A stretch of DNA of 64,000 bases, taken from an uncultured bacterium. GTDB lineage: Bacteria; Vulcanimicrobiota; Xenobia; Xenobiales; Xenobiaceae. The number at the start of each line of letters is the position of its first letter. The stretch's first letter is position 1. The notes under the pieces are model-generated. The model was not told the DNA's origin and ran no database searches. It saw only the letters and a program-made list of their open reading frames with translations. This document shows, piece by piece, positions 34,688 to 43,463 of the stretch. The position numbers and the translations under genes were made by a program. The stretch lies in assembly GCA_934636825.1 (NCBI GenBank), contig CAKUBG010000013.1, positions 6,158-70,157 of the forward strand, given 5' to 3'.

Positions 34688-34797
34688 AACTAACTCAGAA
34701 AACGTGAACGCACCACACGGTTTGGGACTGCGGCTGGCTTGTTGTGCTCTGTCAAGTCTTTGTTGCCTGACTTGCGGGGGGTCTTCAACCAGTTAGT
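34688..34797 (+). promoter_or_regulatory. Structured leader upstream of nifJ (candidate cis-regulatory RNA)
   Basis: The 331-base spacer before nifJ has no gene. Within it, AACTAACT (34688-34695) pairs with AGTTAGTT (34790-34797), and GGTTTGGGAC (34719-34728) pairs with GTCTTCAACC (34780-34789; one mismatch, two G-U pairs). Inside lie CTCT/GGGG and a CAAGTC (34752-34757) with GACTTG (34768-34773) tip. The stems nest into one long hairpin with a side bulge, 50 bases before the ATG. No T-run follows, so it is not a simple terminator. Whether it senses anything is unknown. Confidence 0.5.
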
Positions 34798-34847
34798 TAA
34801 TAGCGGTTCTCAATGTTTTCCGTTCTCGAAAGGAGCCTCATTACGCA

Positions 34848-37800
34848 ATGGGTAATGTGAATGTCGCTAAGGCGATTATGGACGCCAATGAAGCTACCGC
34901 CGATGTAGCTTTTAGACTTAGTGAAGTTTGCGCAATCTATCCTATTACTCCCTCTTCTCCTATGGGCGAATTCGCCGATCAGTGGAGCGCTGAGGGCCGT
35001 AAGAATTTATGGGGAGCTATTCCTCACATCCAGGAAATGGAATCTGAAGGCGGCGCTGCCGGTGCTGTGCATGGTGCTTTGCAAAGCGGTGCTTTGACTA
35101 CCACCTTTACAGCTAGCCAAGGCTTGCTGCTCATGATCCCCAACATGTACAAAATCGCCGGCGAGCTTACCAGCGCTGTTTTCCACATCGCTGCTCGTTC
35201 TCTGGCTGCTCAGGGCTTGTCCATCTTCGGCGACCACGCTGACGTAATGGCTTGCCGCGCTACCGGCTTTGCTATGCTCTTCTCCAATTCGGTACAAGAA
35301 GCTACTGACATGGCCGCTATCGCTCACGCTGCTACTTTAGAGAGCCGCGTGCCTTTCATTCACGCCTTTGACGGTTTCCGTACTTCCCACGAAGTAAACA
35401 CCATCGAGCGCATTTCTGACGATGTACTCCGTGAGCTCATTCCCGATTCTTTGGTTCACGCTCACCGCGCTCGCGCTCTCAATCCCAACAAGCCTTTCAT
35501 TCGCGGTACTGCCCAAAACGCAGATATCTACTTCCAGGGCCGCGAAGCTGCCAACCCCTACTATTTGAAGACCCCCGGCATTGTTGCCAAATTGATGAAA
35601 CGCTTTGGCGAACTCACCGGCCGTCACTACAACCTCTTTGAGTACCATGGTCACCCCGAAGCTGAAGAAGTCGTCGTCCTTATGGGCTCCGGCGTTTCTG
35701 TTGTTCGCGGCACCTTGGACAAATTATTAGCTGAAGGCAAGAAAGTTGGCGTCGTAACCGCCCGCTTGTATCGTCCTTTCGATGCTAAGTCCTTCATTGA
35801 AGCCGTTCCCGCCACCGTAAAGACCATCGGCGTTTTGGATCGTACCAAAGAGCCCGGCAGCGCTGGCGAGCCTCTTTATCAAGATGTTGTTACCGCCGTT
35901 ATGGAAAATATGGAAGGCGGCAAGGGCAAGTTCGCTGTATTGCCTCGCGTTATTGGCGGTCGTTATGGTCTTTCTTCTAAAGACTTCACTCCCGCTATGG
36001 TTTGCGGCGTATACAACGAGTTGGCTAAAGCTGAGCCTAAGCGCAGCTTTACTGTCGGTATTCACGACGATGTTACCAACTTGAGCATTGATTATGATGC
36101 CAACTGGATCAGCGAACCCGAAGGCACTGTAAGAGCTATGTTCTACGGTTTGGGCTCCGATGGTACCGTAGGTGCTAACAAAAACTCCATTAAGATTATC
36201 GGTCACGACACCGACAACTATGCTCAGGGCTACTTCGTCTACGACTCCAAGAAGTCCGGCGGTTTGACCGTTTCTCACTTGCGCTTCGGTCCTAAGCCCA
36301 TTGACGCTCCCTTCCTCATTCAGCGCGCCAGCTTCATTGGCGTACACCTCTTCGAGTTCTTGGAGAGCTACGATGTTTTGAAGCAAGCTGAAGAAGGTGG
36401 CGTATTCCTCCTCAACAGTCCTTTCTCCAAGGACGAAGTTTGGGATCAGCTTCCTGCCGAAGTTCAGGAGACTATCTTAGCCAAACACCTTAAATTCTAC
36501 GTTATCGACGCTTTGACTGTGGCTCACAATGCCGGTATGGGCAACCGCATCAATACCGTCATGCAGACCGCCTTCTTTGCTATCAGTGGCGTGTTGCCTC
36601 GCGAAGAAGCTATCGAGCACATTAAAGCCAGCATTAAGAAGGCTTACAGCAAGAAAGGCCAAGAAGTTGTAGCTAAGAACTGGGCTGCCGTAGACAACAG
36701 CTTAGCCGCTTTGCATCAGGTAGAGACCGAAGGCCGCAAGGTTACCGGTCACCATCGCAAGCCTTTGGTATCCGACGAAGCTCCTGAGTTCGTCAAGAAA
36801 GTTACTGCCGTAATGATGGCTCAGCGTGGCGACGAACTTCCCGTCAGCGCTATTCCTGATGACGGCACTTGGCCCAGCGGCACCACTCGTTGGGAAAAAC
36901 GCAATATCGCTTCCGAAGTTCCCAGCTGGGATCCCGCTAAGTGCATTCAGTGCGGTAAGTGCGTTATGGTTTGCCCTCATGGCGTCATTCGCTCTCGCCT
37001 CATCACCAACGAAGACGCTGCCAAAGCTCCCGAGAGCTTCAAGCTCGCCGAAGCTAAAGGTTTTGTTGGTTACAAAGACTACAAGTTCAGCATGCAGATT
37101 TCCGTTGAAGACTGCACCGGCTGCACTCTGTGCGTAGGCGTTTGCCCCGCCAAAGAAAAAGCTCTCACCATGGTTCCTCAGCGTCCTCTCCGCGAAGAAG
37201 GTCGCAAAAACTGGAAGTTCTTCCTCGATTTACCTGACTTGGGTGGCGACTTGAAGCGCACTATGGTTAAGAACGTACAGTTGCTTCCTCCTATGTTCGA
37301 GTTCTCCGGCGCCTGCGCTGGTTGCGGTGAGACTCCTTACGTGAAGATGGTCAGCCAGCTCTTCGGCGATAGAGCCATGATTGCCAACGCTACTGGTTGC
37401 TCTTCCATCTATGGCGGCAACTTGCCCACCACTCCTTGGTGCACCAACAAAGACGGACGCGGCCCTGCTTGGTCCAACTCCCTCTTCGAAGATAACGCCG
37501 AGTTCGGTTTGGGTATGCGTGTAGCCGTAGACCAGAAGGCCGAATATGCCCGTCAGCTCCTTACCGAAGCTAAGGACAAGATCGATCCCGAAGTTTACGA
37601 AGGATTGATGGCTGTTGAGCCCGCTACTCCCGAGAATATCGCTAAGAAACGCGCTTTACTCGATAAGCTGGCTGAAAAAGTAAAAGGCTGCGATTGCGCT
37701 TGCGCCAGAGAGCTCGAGTCCGTTATGGACGCTTTGATTCCTCGTTCAGTGTGGATCATCGGTGGTGACGGTTGGGCTTATGACATCGGTTACGGCGGGT

Positions 37801-38396
37801 TGGATCACGTTTTGGCCCAGGGCAAGAACGTCAACGTCCTCGTACTCGACACCGAAGTTTACTCCAACACCGGTGGTCAGGCTTCCAAGGCCACTCCTCT
37901 TGGTGCTGTAGCTCGCTTCGCTGCTGCTGGTAAGAGCTTGCCTAAGAAGGATCTGGGCATGATTGCTATGTCTTATGGCAACATCTACGTGGCTCAAATT
38001 TCTGTCGGCGCCAATGACGCTCAGGCTTTGAAAGCTATCGAAGAAGCTGAATCTTACGATGGTCCTTCTTTGATCATTGCTTACTCTCACTGTATCAACC
38101 ACGGTATTAACATGGCCGACGGTTTGAAGCATCAGAAGAACGCTGTAGAGTGCGGCCAGTGGCCTCTCTACCGCTTCGATCCTCGCTTAAAAGCTCAAGG
38201 TAAGCCTTGCTTACAAGTCGACTACAAAGGCCCGAAGACCCCCGTTGCCGACTACTTGGCCAGTGAGAACCGCTTCCGTCAGCTTCAGAAGATCAACCCC
38301 GAAGCTGCCGCCAAGTTCGCCGAAGAGTCCGAAGCTATCGCTAAAGAACGCTATGAGCGCTACTTGCACTTGGCTTCCGCTCCTGAAGCTAAGTAA
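34848..38396 (+). CDS. nifJ: Pyruvate:ferredoxin/flavodoxin oxidoreductase
   Basis: The 1182-residue single-chain enzyme oxidatively decarboxylates pyruvate to acetyl-CoA and CO2, passing electrons to ferredoxin or flavodoxin. Domain landmarks in order: the N-terminal YPITPSSPMGE (about 31), domain III/IV, a two [4Fe-4S] module with CIQCGKCVMVCPHG (about 699) and CTGCTLCVGVCPAK (about 755), CAGCGETPYVK for the third cluster, and the thiamine pyrophosphate site GDGWAYDIGYGG (about 972) followed by DTEVYSNTGGQASKATPLGA. Length is typical. Strongly biased codon use (many GCT/GCC, CGC, TTC, AAG) suggests high expression. AAAGGAG lies before the ATG. Confidence 0.97.
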   Translation: MGNVNVAKAIMDANEATADVAFRLSEVCAIYPITPSSPMGEFADQWSAEGRKNLWGAIPHIQEMESEGGAAGAVHGALQSGALTTTFTASQGLLLMIPNMYKIAGELTSAVFHIAARSLAAQGLSIFGDHADVMACRATGFAMLFSNSVQEATDMAAIAHAATLESRVPFIHAFDGFRTSHEVNTIERISDDVLRELIPDSLVHAHRARALNPNKPFIRGTAQNADIYFQGREAANPYYLKTPGIVAKLMKRFGELTGRHYNLFEYHGHPEAEEVVVLMGSGVSVVRGTLDKLLAEGKKVGVVTARLYRPFDAKSFIEAVPATVKTIGVLDRTKEPGSAGEPLYQDVVTAVMENMEGGKGKFAVLPRVIGGRYGLSSKDFTPAMVCGVYNELAKAEPKRSFTVGIHDDVTNLSIDYDANWISEPEGTVRAMFYGLGSDGTVGANKNSIKIIGHDTDNYAQGYFVYDSKKSGGLTVSHLRFGPKPIDAPFLIQRASFIGVHLFEFLESYDVLKQAEEGGVFLLNSPFSKDEVWDQLPAEVQETILAKHLKFYVIDALTVAHNAGMGNRINTVMQTAFFAISGVLPREEAIEHIKASIKKAYSKKGQEVVAKNWAAVDNSLAALHQVETEGRKVTGHHRKPLVSDEAPEFVKKVTAVMMAQRGDELPVSAIPDDGTWPSGTTRWEKRNIASEVPSWDPAKCIQCGKCVMVCPHGVIRSRLITNEDAAKAPESFKLAEAKGFVGYKDYKFSMQISVEDCTGCTLCVGVCPAKEKALTMVPQRPLREEGRKNWKFFLDLPDLGGDLKRTMVKNVQLLPPMFEFSGACAGCGETPYVKMVSQLFGDRAMIANATGCSSIYGGNLPTTPWCTNKDGRGPAWSNSLFEDNAEFGLGMRVAVDQKAEYARQLLTEAKDKIDPEVYEGLMAVEPATPENIAKKRALLDKLAEKVKGCDCACARELESVMDALIPRSVWIIGGDGWAYDIGYGGLDHVLAQGKNVNVLVLDTEVYSNTGGQASKATPLGAVARFAAAGKSLPKKDLGMIAMSYGNIYVAQISVGANDAQALKAIEEAESYDGPSLIIAYSHCINHGINMADGLKHQKNAVECGQWPLYRFDPRLKAQGKPCLQVDYKGPKTPVADYLASENRFRQLQKINPEAAAKFAEESEAIAKERYERYLHLASAPEAK

Positions 38397-38414
38397 TGAA
38401 CAATTGACATTTAA

Positions 38415-38524
38415 GACTTTCGTCTCCGCTTCGAATAAGTTGTGACGAAAGTCGACTATCTGTCGATTCTATGTAAGATAGGCGTTTTGTTTTAGATGTT
38501 TTCTAGGCAAAGCGCCTATTTTTA
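38415..38524 (+). terminator. Tandem terminators after nifJ
   Basis: GACTTTCGTC (38415-38424) pairs with GACGAAAGTC (38444-38453). A second stem ATAGGCG (38478-38484) with CGCCTAT (38513-38519) is followed by TTTTTATAT. Together they separate nifJ from the sigma-factor operon. Confidence 0.8.
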
Positions 38525-38598
38525 TATAGCTTCGGCTTGTACCGTCTCTTTTTTAGATAAACGTAAAATCTTTGAAATTTGAGTGAAACAAACTGGAC

Positions 38599-39216
38599 GT
38601 GACTGGATTTAAACCACCAGACAAACCCGAGGAAGAAACTGCCGATGCTGCTTTGTTAGCTCGTTTTCAGGCTGGCGACGACTCTGCGTTTGATGAATTG
38701 ATGACTATTTATTATCGTCCTGTACTGAATTTAATTTATAAATTCAAGGGCGGTTCAGCTAAGGAAGCTGAAGACACTGCTCAGGAGGTTTTCCTTCAAT
38801 TATATAAGGCTTTGCCCAGATTCGAACTCAGAGCTCGTCTCTTCACCTATATATATAAAGTGACTATGAATCAGTGCTTTAAGGAAAGAAAGAAGCGAGC
38901 TAAAGATGTTCCTCTTCAGATCAGTCTAGATGAACCTGTGGATAACGGCGGAGATCGTCCCATACAACGCGATTTTGCCGATCCCGGAGATTCTCCGTTA
39001 GAGTCTGTGGAATACGGGGAAGTCAGTCGTGAATTGCGTCGAGCACTTTTGAAAATTGACGAAGAAATGAGAGCTCCGCTGATAATGAACCGTTTTTACG
39101 ATCTCACTTATGAAGAAATCGCAGAAACGTTGGGCATTACAGTCGCTGCGGTCAGATCTAGAATCCATCGGGCGCGTCAGACTTTACAAAAGTATTTGGG
39201 CAAGATATTTAGTTAG
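38599..39216 (+). CDS. ECF-type RNA polymerase sigma factor
   Basis: The 205-residue protein has sigma region 2 (LLARFQAGDDSAFDELMTIY, EAEDTAQEVFLQLYKALPRF, LFTYIYKVTMNQC) and region 4 (APLIMNRFYDLTYEEIAE then LGITVAAVRSRIHRARQTL). A long acidic linker (about 110-145) joins them. It has no region 1 or 3, so it is group 4 (ECF). It lies 17 bases before a zinc-finger anti-sigma gene and an exported Spy-like gene, so it probably controls an envelope or metal stress response. GTG start at 38599, weak ribosome site. Confidence 0.92.
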   Translation: MTGFKPPDKPEEETADAALLARFQAGDDSAFDELMTIYYRPVLNLIYKFKGGSAKEAEDTAQEVFLQLYKALPRFELRARLFTYIYKVTMNQCFKERKKRAKDVPLQISLDEPVDNGGDRPIQRDFADPGDSPLESVEYGEVSRELRRALLKIDEEMRAPLIMNRFYDLTYEEIAETLGITVAAVRSRIHRARQTLQKYLGKIFS

Positions 39217-39233
39217 AAAGGAGTGCTCTCTTT

Positions 39234-39926
39234 ATGAAAGGTAACGAAAGCTCAGAAGCTGCTTTTTCGGACAATATAGAATGTCAAGAGTGTATAGATA
39301 AATTATTGGAATATGAAGACGGGCTTCTTAGTGAACCTGATACTTCAAAACTTAAAAAACATTTAGAAGAGTGCTCCAAATGCCAACAGTATCAACATTC
39401 TTTAGGTGAGGTGTGGAAAAACTTAGATAAGGCCTTTCCACAAGAACTTGAGCCTTCTCCGGATTTTAAAGTACGATTTTGGAAGAAGGTTGGGCAAGAA
39501 TCAGACAAAGATAAAATTATCGATTTAGAAGCCAGGTTAAAAGCTAAAAATAAGTATTTGCGTTACTGGAAAGTTTTTACAGCTGCTGCATCTTTAACTG
39601 TGGTTGGCGGTGCTGTGCTTTGGAGTGCTTTCGCTAATAACGTCGCTACGTCATCTAATTCTGTAAGCTTGATGGTTAGTACCAATACTGCTGCAGGGGT
39701 CAATTCCACATTACAAAGAGGTTCCGAACAATCGATTGAGTCTGGAACTGAGTTTAGCGGTGATGAACCGTACTACACAGATTATGTTTTGGCTGATGAA
39801 TTTAACAATAATGCCAACGAAGATCTGAGCAATAGCGTTATTTATGCTGATTACGAGCCGGATTATATAATGTCTCAAGAGCTTTTGGACATGGCTTTCG
39901 ATGAAGCTGCCGACAGTGCACACTAA
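39234..39926 (+). CDS. Anti-sigma factor with a zinc-finger (zf-HC2) domain and one membrane helix
   Basis: The 230-residue protein starts with ECQECIDKLLEYEDGLL and LKKHLEECSKCQQYQ, giving the HxxxCxxC zinc site of anti-sigma factors. One membrane helix lies at about 117-137 (FTAAASLTVVGGAVLWSAF). The periplasmic part is rich in Asp, Glu, Asn and Tyr (YYTDYVLADEFNNNANEDLS) and could bind cations. It is encoded immediately after the ECF sigma gene and presumably holds it at the membrane until a signal arrives. Confidence 0.85.
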   Translation: MKGNESSEAAFSDNIECQECIDKLLEYEDGLLSEPDTSKLKKHLEECSKCQQYQHSLGEVWKNLDKAFPQELEPSPDFKVRFWKKVGQESDKDKIIDLEARLKAKNKYLRYWKVFTAAASLTVVGGAVLWSAFANNVATSSNSVSLMVSTNTAAGVNSTLQRGSEQSIESGTEFSGDEPYYTDYVLADEFNNNANEDLSNSVIYADYEPDYIMSQELLDMAFDEAADSAH

Positions 39927-39952
39927 AAAAGATAGAGAGGTTTTACAATTCT

Positions 39953-40456
39953 GTGTTTAGGAAGATTGTGCTATTTATTGCTATGGTGGGCACTTTGTCT
40001 CCTGCTTCCGGAGTGGCTTTGGCAGAAGAAGAAAGTGACTTTACCGAAAATGGAAGCGTACAAAAAACTGCTGTCAATATTAGTGAGTGCAGTTTAGTTA
40101 AATGTCTGCCTGAAAACAATGCTACTGTTGTGGACAATTTGCCCAAGGGTAAATTTATAAGTCGCAAAGATAAGGAAGACAAGTTTCCCGAGGCCAAACA
40201 AGTAAGAGAAAAGTATCGTCCTCAAATGCTGCAACTCAGAGCGTCTATCAAAGAACTTCGAGGCAGAGTTGCCAGAGAGCTCACTTCTGATAACCCCAGC
40301 AAAGCGGTGGTGAAAAATTATCTCAATCAACTTGTTGAATTGCGTCGCAAACAGCAAATGCTTTTAGTAGATCAAATGTTTGAAACTTTAGAACAGCTTC
40401 CTAAAGAAAAACGTGCTGATTATATCCAGCCTATTGTGGAGCATTGTTTGCGCTAA
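39953..40456 (+). CDS. Periplasmic Spy/CpxP/ZraP-like helical protein
   Basis: The 167-residue protein has a signal peptide (LFIAMVGTLSPASGVALAEE) and, after a short linker, a long amphipathic helical part (YRPQMLQLRASIKELRGRVA, LNQLVELRRKQQMLLVDQ, LEQLPKEKRADYIQPIVEH). This pattern is typical of the periplasmic metal-sensor/chaperone superfamily. With the ECF sigma and anti-sigma genes just upstream (26-base gap) it resembles the logic of CnrX-CnrY-CnrH, where a periplasmic sensor governs the anti-sigma factor, though direct homology to CnrX is not shown. GTG start at 39953 with AGAGAGG upstream. Confidence 0.7.
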   Translation: MFRKIVLFIAMVGTLSPASGVALAEEESDFTENGSVQKTAVNISECSLVKCLPENNATVVDNLPKGKFISRKDKEDKFPEAKQVREKYRPQMLQLRASIKELRGRVARELTSDNPSKAVVKNYLNQLVELRRKQQMLLVDQMFETLEQLPKEKRADYIQPIVEHCLR

Positions 40457-40480
40457 GTTGTAAAACTGAAAAATGCAATA

Positions 40481-40526
40481 AATAAGCTGCCGCCATCCTT
40501 AAATTGGAGGATAGCGGCAGCTTATT
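40481..40526 (+). terminator. Terminator of the ECF sigma operon
   Basis: AATAAGCTGCCGC (40481-40493) pairs with GCGGCAGCTTATT (40514-40526), with an inner ATCCT/AGGAT stem, followed by TGTTTACTTCTT. The stem is bidirectional and also suits the convergent gene. Confidence 0.8.
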
Positions 40527-40605
40527 TGTTTACTTCTTCTCAGAATTTAATAAAGGAAAGTCGCTTGGACTGTCGCTGCAAAACCAGCATCAAGTACTTT
40601 GGCGC

Positions 40606-41358
40606 CTAAGCGCCGATAATGAAAGCGCTGTCGGCAATGCTAGGAGTGTCAATTATTGGCGAACTAGAAGCTTTCAGCACCGTATCGATGGTGTGAACGC
40701 TGGTAAGCACCAAATCAGGAGCTTTGACTACAGTTTTTGATTCGAGGTGGGAGCTGACCATTTGTCCAGCTCTATAAGCAAAAGCTGTTCTGGCTCTCAC
40801 TTGTACAGATTGACTGATACCATCTTTTATATCAGCACTCATGGGGCCGGCAGACGTTTCGATAATGGCTACGTCGTAATTTTGCTCTGTATCCAAGCCG
40901 ATCAGTTTATGCTCAAATTTTAAATCGAGAGTAATCGATTGACCTTTATCTCCTAAAGGAATTTCCAAAGGTTTAATCTCTGTCCAAGAAGAGCCTACTT
41001 GTTGCAAACCGCTGGGAAATACGGGCTGGTTTATGTTGGCATTGACGGTAGAGCGAGTTATGCGCCCGGTCTTCTCTACAGTCATACCAATAGTCTGACC
41101 GACAGCAGGCAAGGGAAGCCTTTGATTATTGCGCTCAATGAAGCCATCGGTAACATTGACGTCTACATCGAAGGTAGTTCCGGAAACTTTAGTCACCTTC
41201 TGGTCGGTATACATCTCCATAACGACGTCAGTATTGCTGATCTCTTCGTTATTTTCTTCTGTTTTTTGTTTTGAGTGCATTATCGTTTGGTAAGAAAGCA
41301 CTTCTCCGGTGGCGGCTTTATATTCTAAAAATACGCCTTCAGTATTGAGCATTTGCAA
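40606..41358 (-). CDS. Beta-rich protein of unknown function
   Basis: The 250-residue protein has no clear signal peptide and reads as mostly beta: LEYKAATGEVLSYQTIMHS, VTKVSGTTFDVDVNVTDGF, IGMTVEKTGRITRSTVNANI, QSITLDLKFEHKLIGLD, QVRARTAFAYRAGQMVSSH. Alternating hydrophobic/charged residues and a late TVVKAPDLVLTSVHT fit a beta-sandwich. I recognise no named family. It has its own spacer to the M48 gene behind it (57 bases), so it may be co-transcribed with it. Confidence 0.6.
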   Translation of the reverse strand: MQMLNTEGVFLEYKAATGEVLSYQTIMHSKQKTEENNEEISNTDVVMEMYTDQKVTKVSGTTFDVDVNVTDGFIERNNQRLPLPAVGQTIGMTVEKTGRITRSTVNANINQPVFPSGLQQVGSSWTEIKPLEIPLGDKGQSITLDLKFEHKLIGLDTEQNYDVAIIETSAGPMSADIKDGISQSVQVRARTAFAYRAGQMVSSHLESKTVVKAPDLVLTSVHTIDTVLKASSSPIIDTPSIADSAFIIGA

Positions 41359-41415
41359 ATTTCCTCTCGCCTAGCATGTAGAAAGCTCACGCCGCCATTT
41401 TTTAGGCACAAGGCC

Positions 41416-43242
41416 CTAAAATCCTTTACCGGCATGTAAAATATCCCAGTTTAGTTTGTTGTAACTGCGGCAAAGCTCATCGATATTTTGTTTATCTTTA
41501 AGATATTGCAAGGAACTGTGACGTAAAGTCAAAGCATAGTCCTTGTCTCCTTGTTTTTGAGCAAATTCAGCCTCTTTTTGTAAAGGTTCTATGTCTTGAC
41601 AAACCTTCTTTATTTCCTGAATCCTTTGGCCAGAAGTTGGATGAGTACTAAACCAAGGAATATGAAGTTTGGCTTGTCCGGATTCTTGCTGGTATAATTC
41701 GAGTTTTTCTAAGGTAGCGCAAAATTCTTGAGGATTGTAACCAGCGGCAAAAGAAAGTTGCACAGCGCTGCGATCAGCCTCATATTCTTGCTCACGCGAA
41801 AAGCCCTTATTTATTAAGTCTGTCGCTTTTTGCGAGCCTAAATATCCCCAATAGCTGCGGGTTGTATAGCGCATAACTGTACCCAAAATATTGGATATAT
41901 TGCCACGCATTTTGCTAGCATTGCCATGTTTGTGCAATATATGAGCAAACTCGTGGGCCAAAACAGCAGCCAGTTCGTCATCGCTTTCCAAGATCTTTAA
42001 TAATCCAGAGGTAACAAAAACTGGCCCACCAGGGACGGAGAGAGCTTGCGCCTCTGGGGAATTAAGCACGACAAAGTCGCACAAATCTGGAGAGAAACCG
42101 TTGCCTTCTAAGAGCTGCCGACCGATTTTTTGGACTCGACTTATTGCTTCTTGATCTTGGCTTAAACTGTAACGACTCTGAACTTGAGAAGCTCCCTCTT
42201 TAGAAAGTTCTCGGTCTTGTCTACTCATACTTAAATATGGATCGTCTTTGGGAAAGCAAACTGCGCATGGTTCGTATCCCTTGCGTTTAGCAAGCTTCTC
42301 GTCTTTAAAGGCATAAAGACGACTATTTGTAGAAAGGTGATTCGCTCCGGGCTTATGGTATTGCTTGCTTTCCATATTTACCACAACCCCATGAAGCTCG
42401 CCCCACTCTTGAAGCGCTTGATCGCATAAATTTTGCCACCCTTTGCCTTTGGCTAAAGGGGCTCGCACTTCGCGCTCGTCCAAAAGTTCCAGATCATACA
42501 AATGGCCTAACAAGTTTTTGCCTTCTTGGCGAACGACGAGAACTTTACGTGGTAAAATGACTCTAGAAGCGTAATCAGATTGCATAAAGAGAGCGAGATT
42601 CTTTACTAGAGCAGCTTTTTCGCTATCACTCAAATTGTTTGTGGCTTTGGCATTAAAAAGTACTTCCGGGTCGCAAACTATTTGTTGGTTTTGCTCTAAA
42701 GGAAGGGGAGGCGAGGTTCTTTTTAGTAGGCCATGATTGTCGAAAGAGACTAGAGCTAATTCAGGGCGCTGGACATCTAAATCTTCGTCTTCAGGAAAGG
42801 CATTAGAATTTGGGAAAATTTCTTCTTTATCTTCTGGAGAATCGATCTTGGCTGCCGGAATAGATTGCCAAGTTGGTGATTGGTTATCTGAGGGGCTACT
42901 TGTAACGACCGGACGATCATGATTTAGAGCAGGGAGAGTAACTGCACGATTTTGATTGGGTGAAGTCGGCGTAGTGTTGGGAGCGCTGGCTCCGGGAAGA
43001 GAGTATTCCGGTGATTTACCGTTTGGAGTTGATTTCGGAAGTAAAATCGGAGGCTCTTGAGTTAAAGAAGGCTCGTCCTCACTTATATCAAGGTCACCGG
43101 GCAGTTCAAAGTTCTGAGCCAGCCAGGGCTCCGAATGCTTAGGAGCAGGGGCTGGCAAGTTGGCTGAAGATATTGAGCAGCAAACGTTAAAAGAGACGAC
43201 AAGGCCCATAAGGCCGCCTAATAGCTTAGAATTGTGATTCAA
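41416..43242 (-). CDS. M48-family metalloprotease with a degenerate Ada-type metal motif
   Basis: The 608-residue protein begins with a signal-like segment (LLGGLMGLVVSFNVCCSIS) and a long Pro/Ser/Asn-rich stretch to about 150. A middle segment at about 293-328 (YHKPGANHL ... GYEPCAVCFP) looks like the Ada/nuclease-type zinc motif YHxxGCxxL...GYxPCxxC, but the first Cys is Ala. The protease domain follows: VPGGPVFVTSGLL, the zinc site LAHEFAHILHKHG at about 427, and the EQEYEADRSAVQ glutamate at about 484, then HIPWFSTHPTSGQRI. M48 exported proteases of this sort degrade damaged envelope proteins (BepA/YcaL-like). No TPR tail is evident. Confidence 0.85.
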   Translation of the reverse strand: MNHNSKLLGGLMGLVVSFNVCCSISSANLPAPAPKHSEPWLAQNFELPGDLDISEDEPSLTQEPPILLPKSTPNGKSPEYSLPGASAPNTTPTSPNQNRAVTLPALNHDRPVVTSSPSDNQSPTWQSIPAAKIDSPEDKEEIFPNSNAFPEDEDLDVQRPELALVSFDNHGLLKRTSPPLPLEQNQQIVCDPEVLFNAKATNNLSDSEKAALVKNLALFMQSDYASRVILPRKVLVVRQEGKNLLGHLYDLELLDEREVRAPLAKGKGWQNLCDQALQEWGELHGVVVNMESKQYHKPGANHLSTNSRLYAFKDEKLAKRKGYEPCAVCFPKDDPYLSMSRQDRELSKEGASQVQSRYSLSQDQEAISRVQKIGRQLLEGNGFSPDLCDFVVLNSPEAQALSVPGGPVFVTSGLLKILESDDELAAVLAHEFAHILHKHGNASKMRGNISNILGTVMRYTTRSYWGYLGSQKATDLINKGFSREQEYEADRSAVQLSFAAGYNPQEFCATLEKLELYQQESGQAKLHIPWFSTHPTSGQRIQEIKKVCQDIEPLQKEAEFAQKQGDKDYALTLRHSSLQYLKDKQNIDELCRSYNKLNWDILHAGKGF

Positions 43243-43463
43243 GGCTTGTTCGGTTCCTTTGCGAAGAAGAGCACCGGCTGTGGTAGCGAGTAAAAACTAT
43301 AGAACTTTTTTCATCGCCAAAAAAACAGTAAGTACCGGGAAAAATTGTACAATATTTGTGGGTGTGTTTCAAATTTTTTATTCGAAGCCGTTTTGTGAGA
43401 AATAAGGAACAGAGACGGTAAGTGTCGAAGTTGTAGAGGAATGTTTTCTTCAGGAATGATGCT

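Noticed and set aside
40504..40740. 78-residue plus-strand open frame
   Set aside because: Overlaps the terminator of the ECF operon and the 3' end of a well-supported minus-strand gene.
43407..43430. GGAAC...GTC pattern upstream of the sigma-like gene as an ECF promoter
   Set aside because: Only 13 bases separate the two elements, too few for an ECF promoter.
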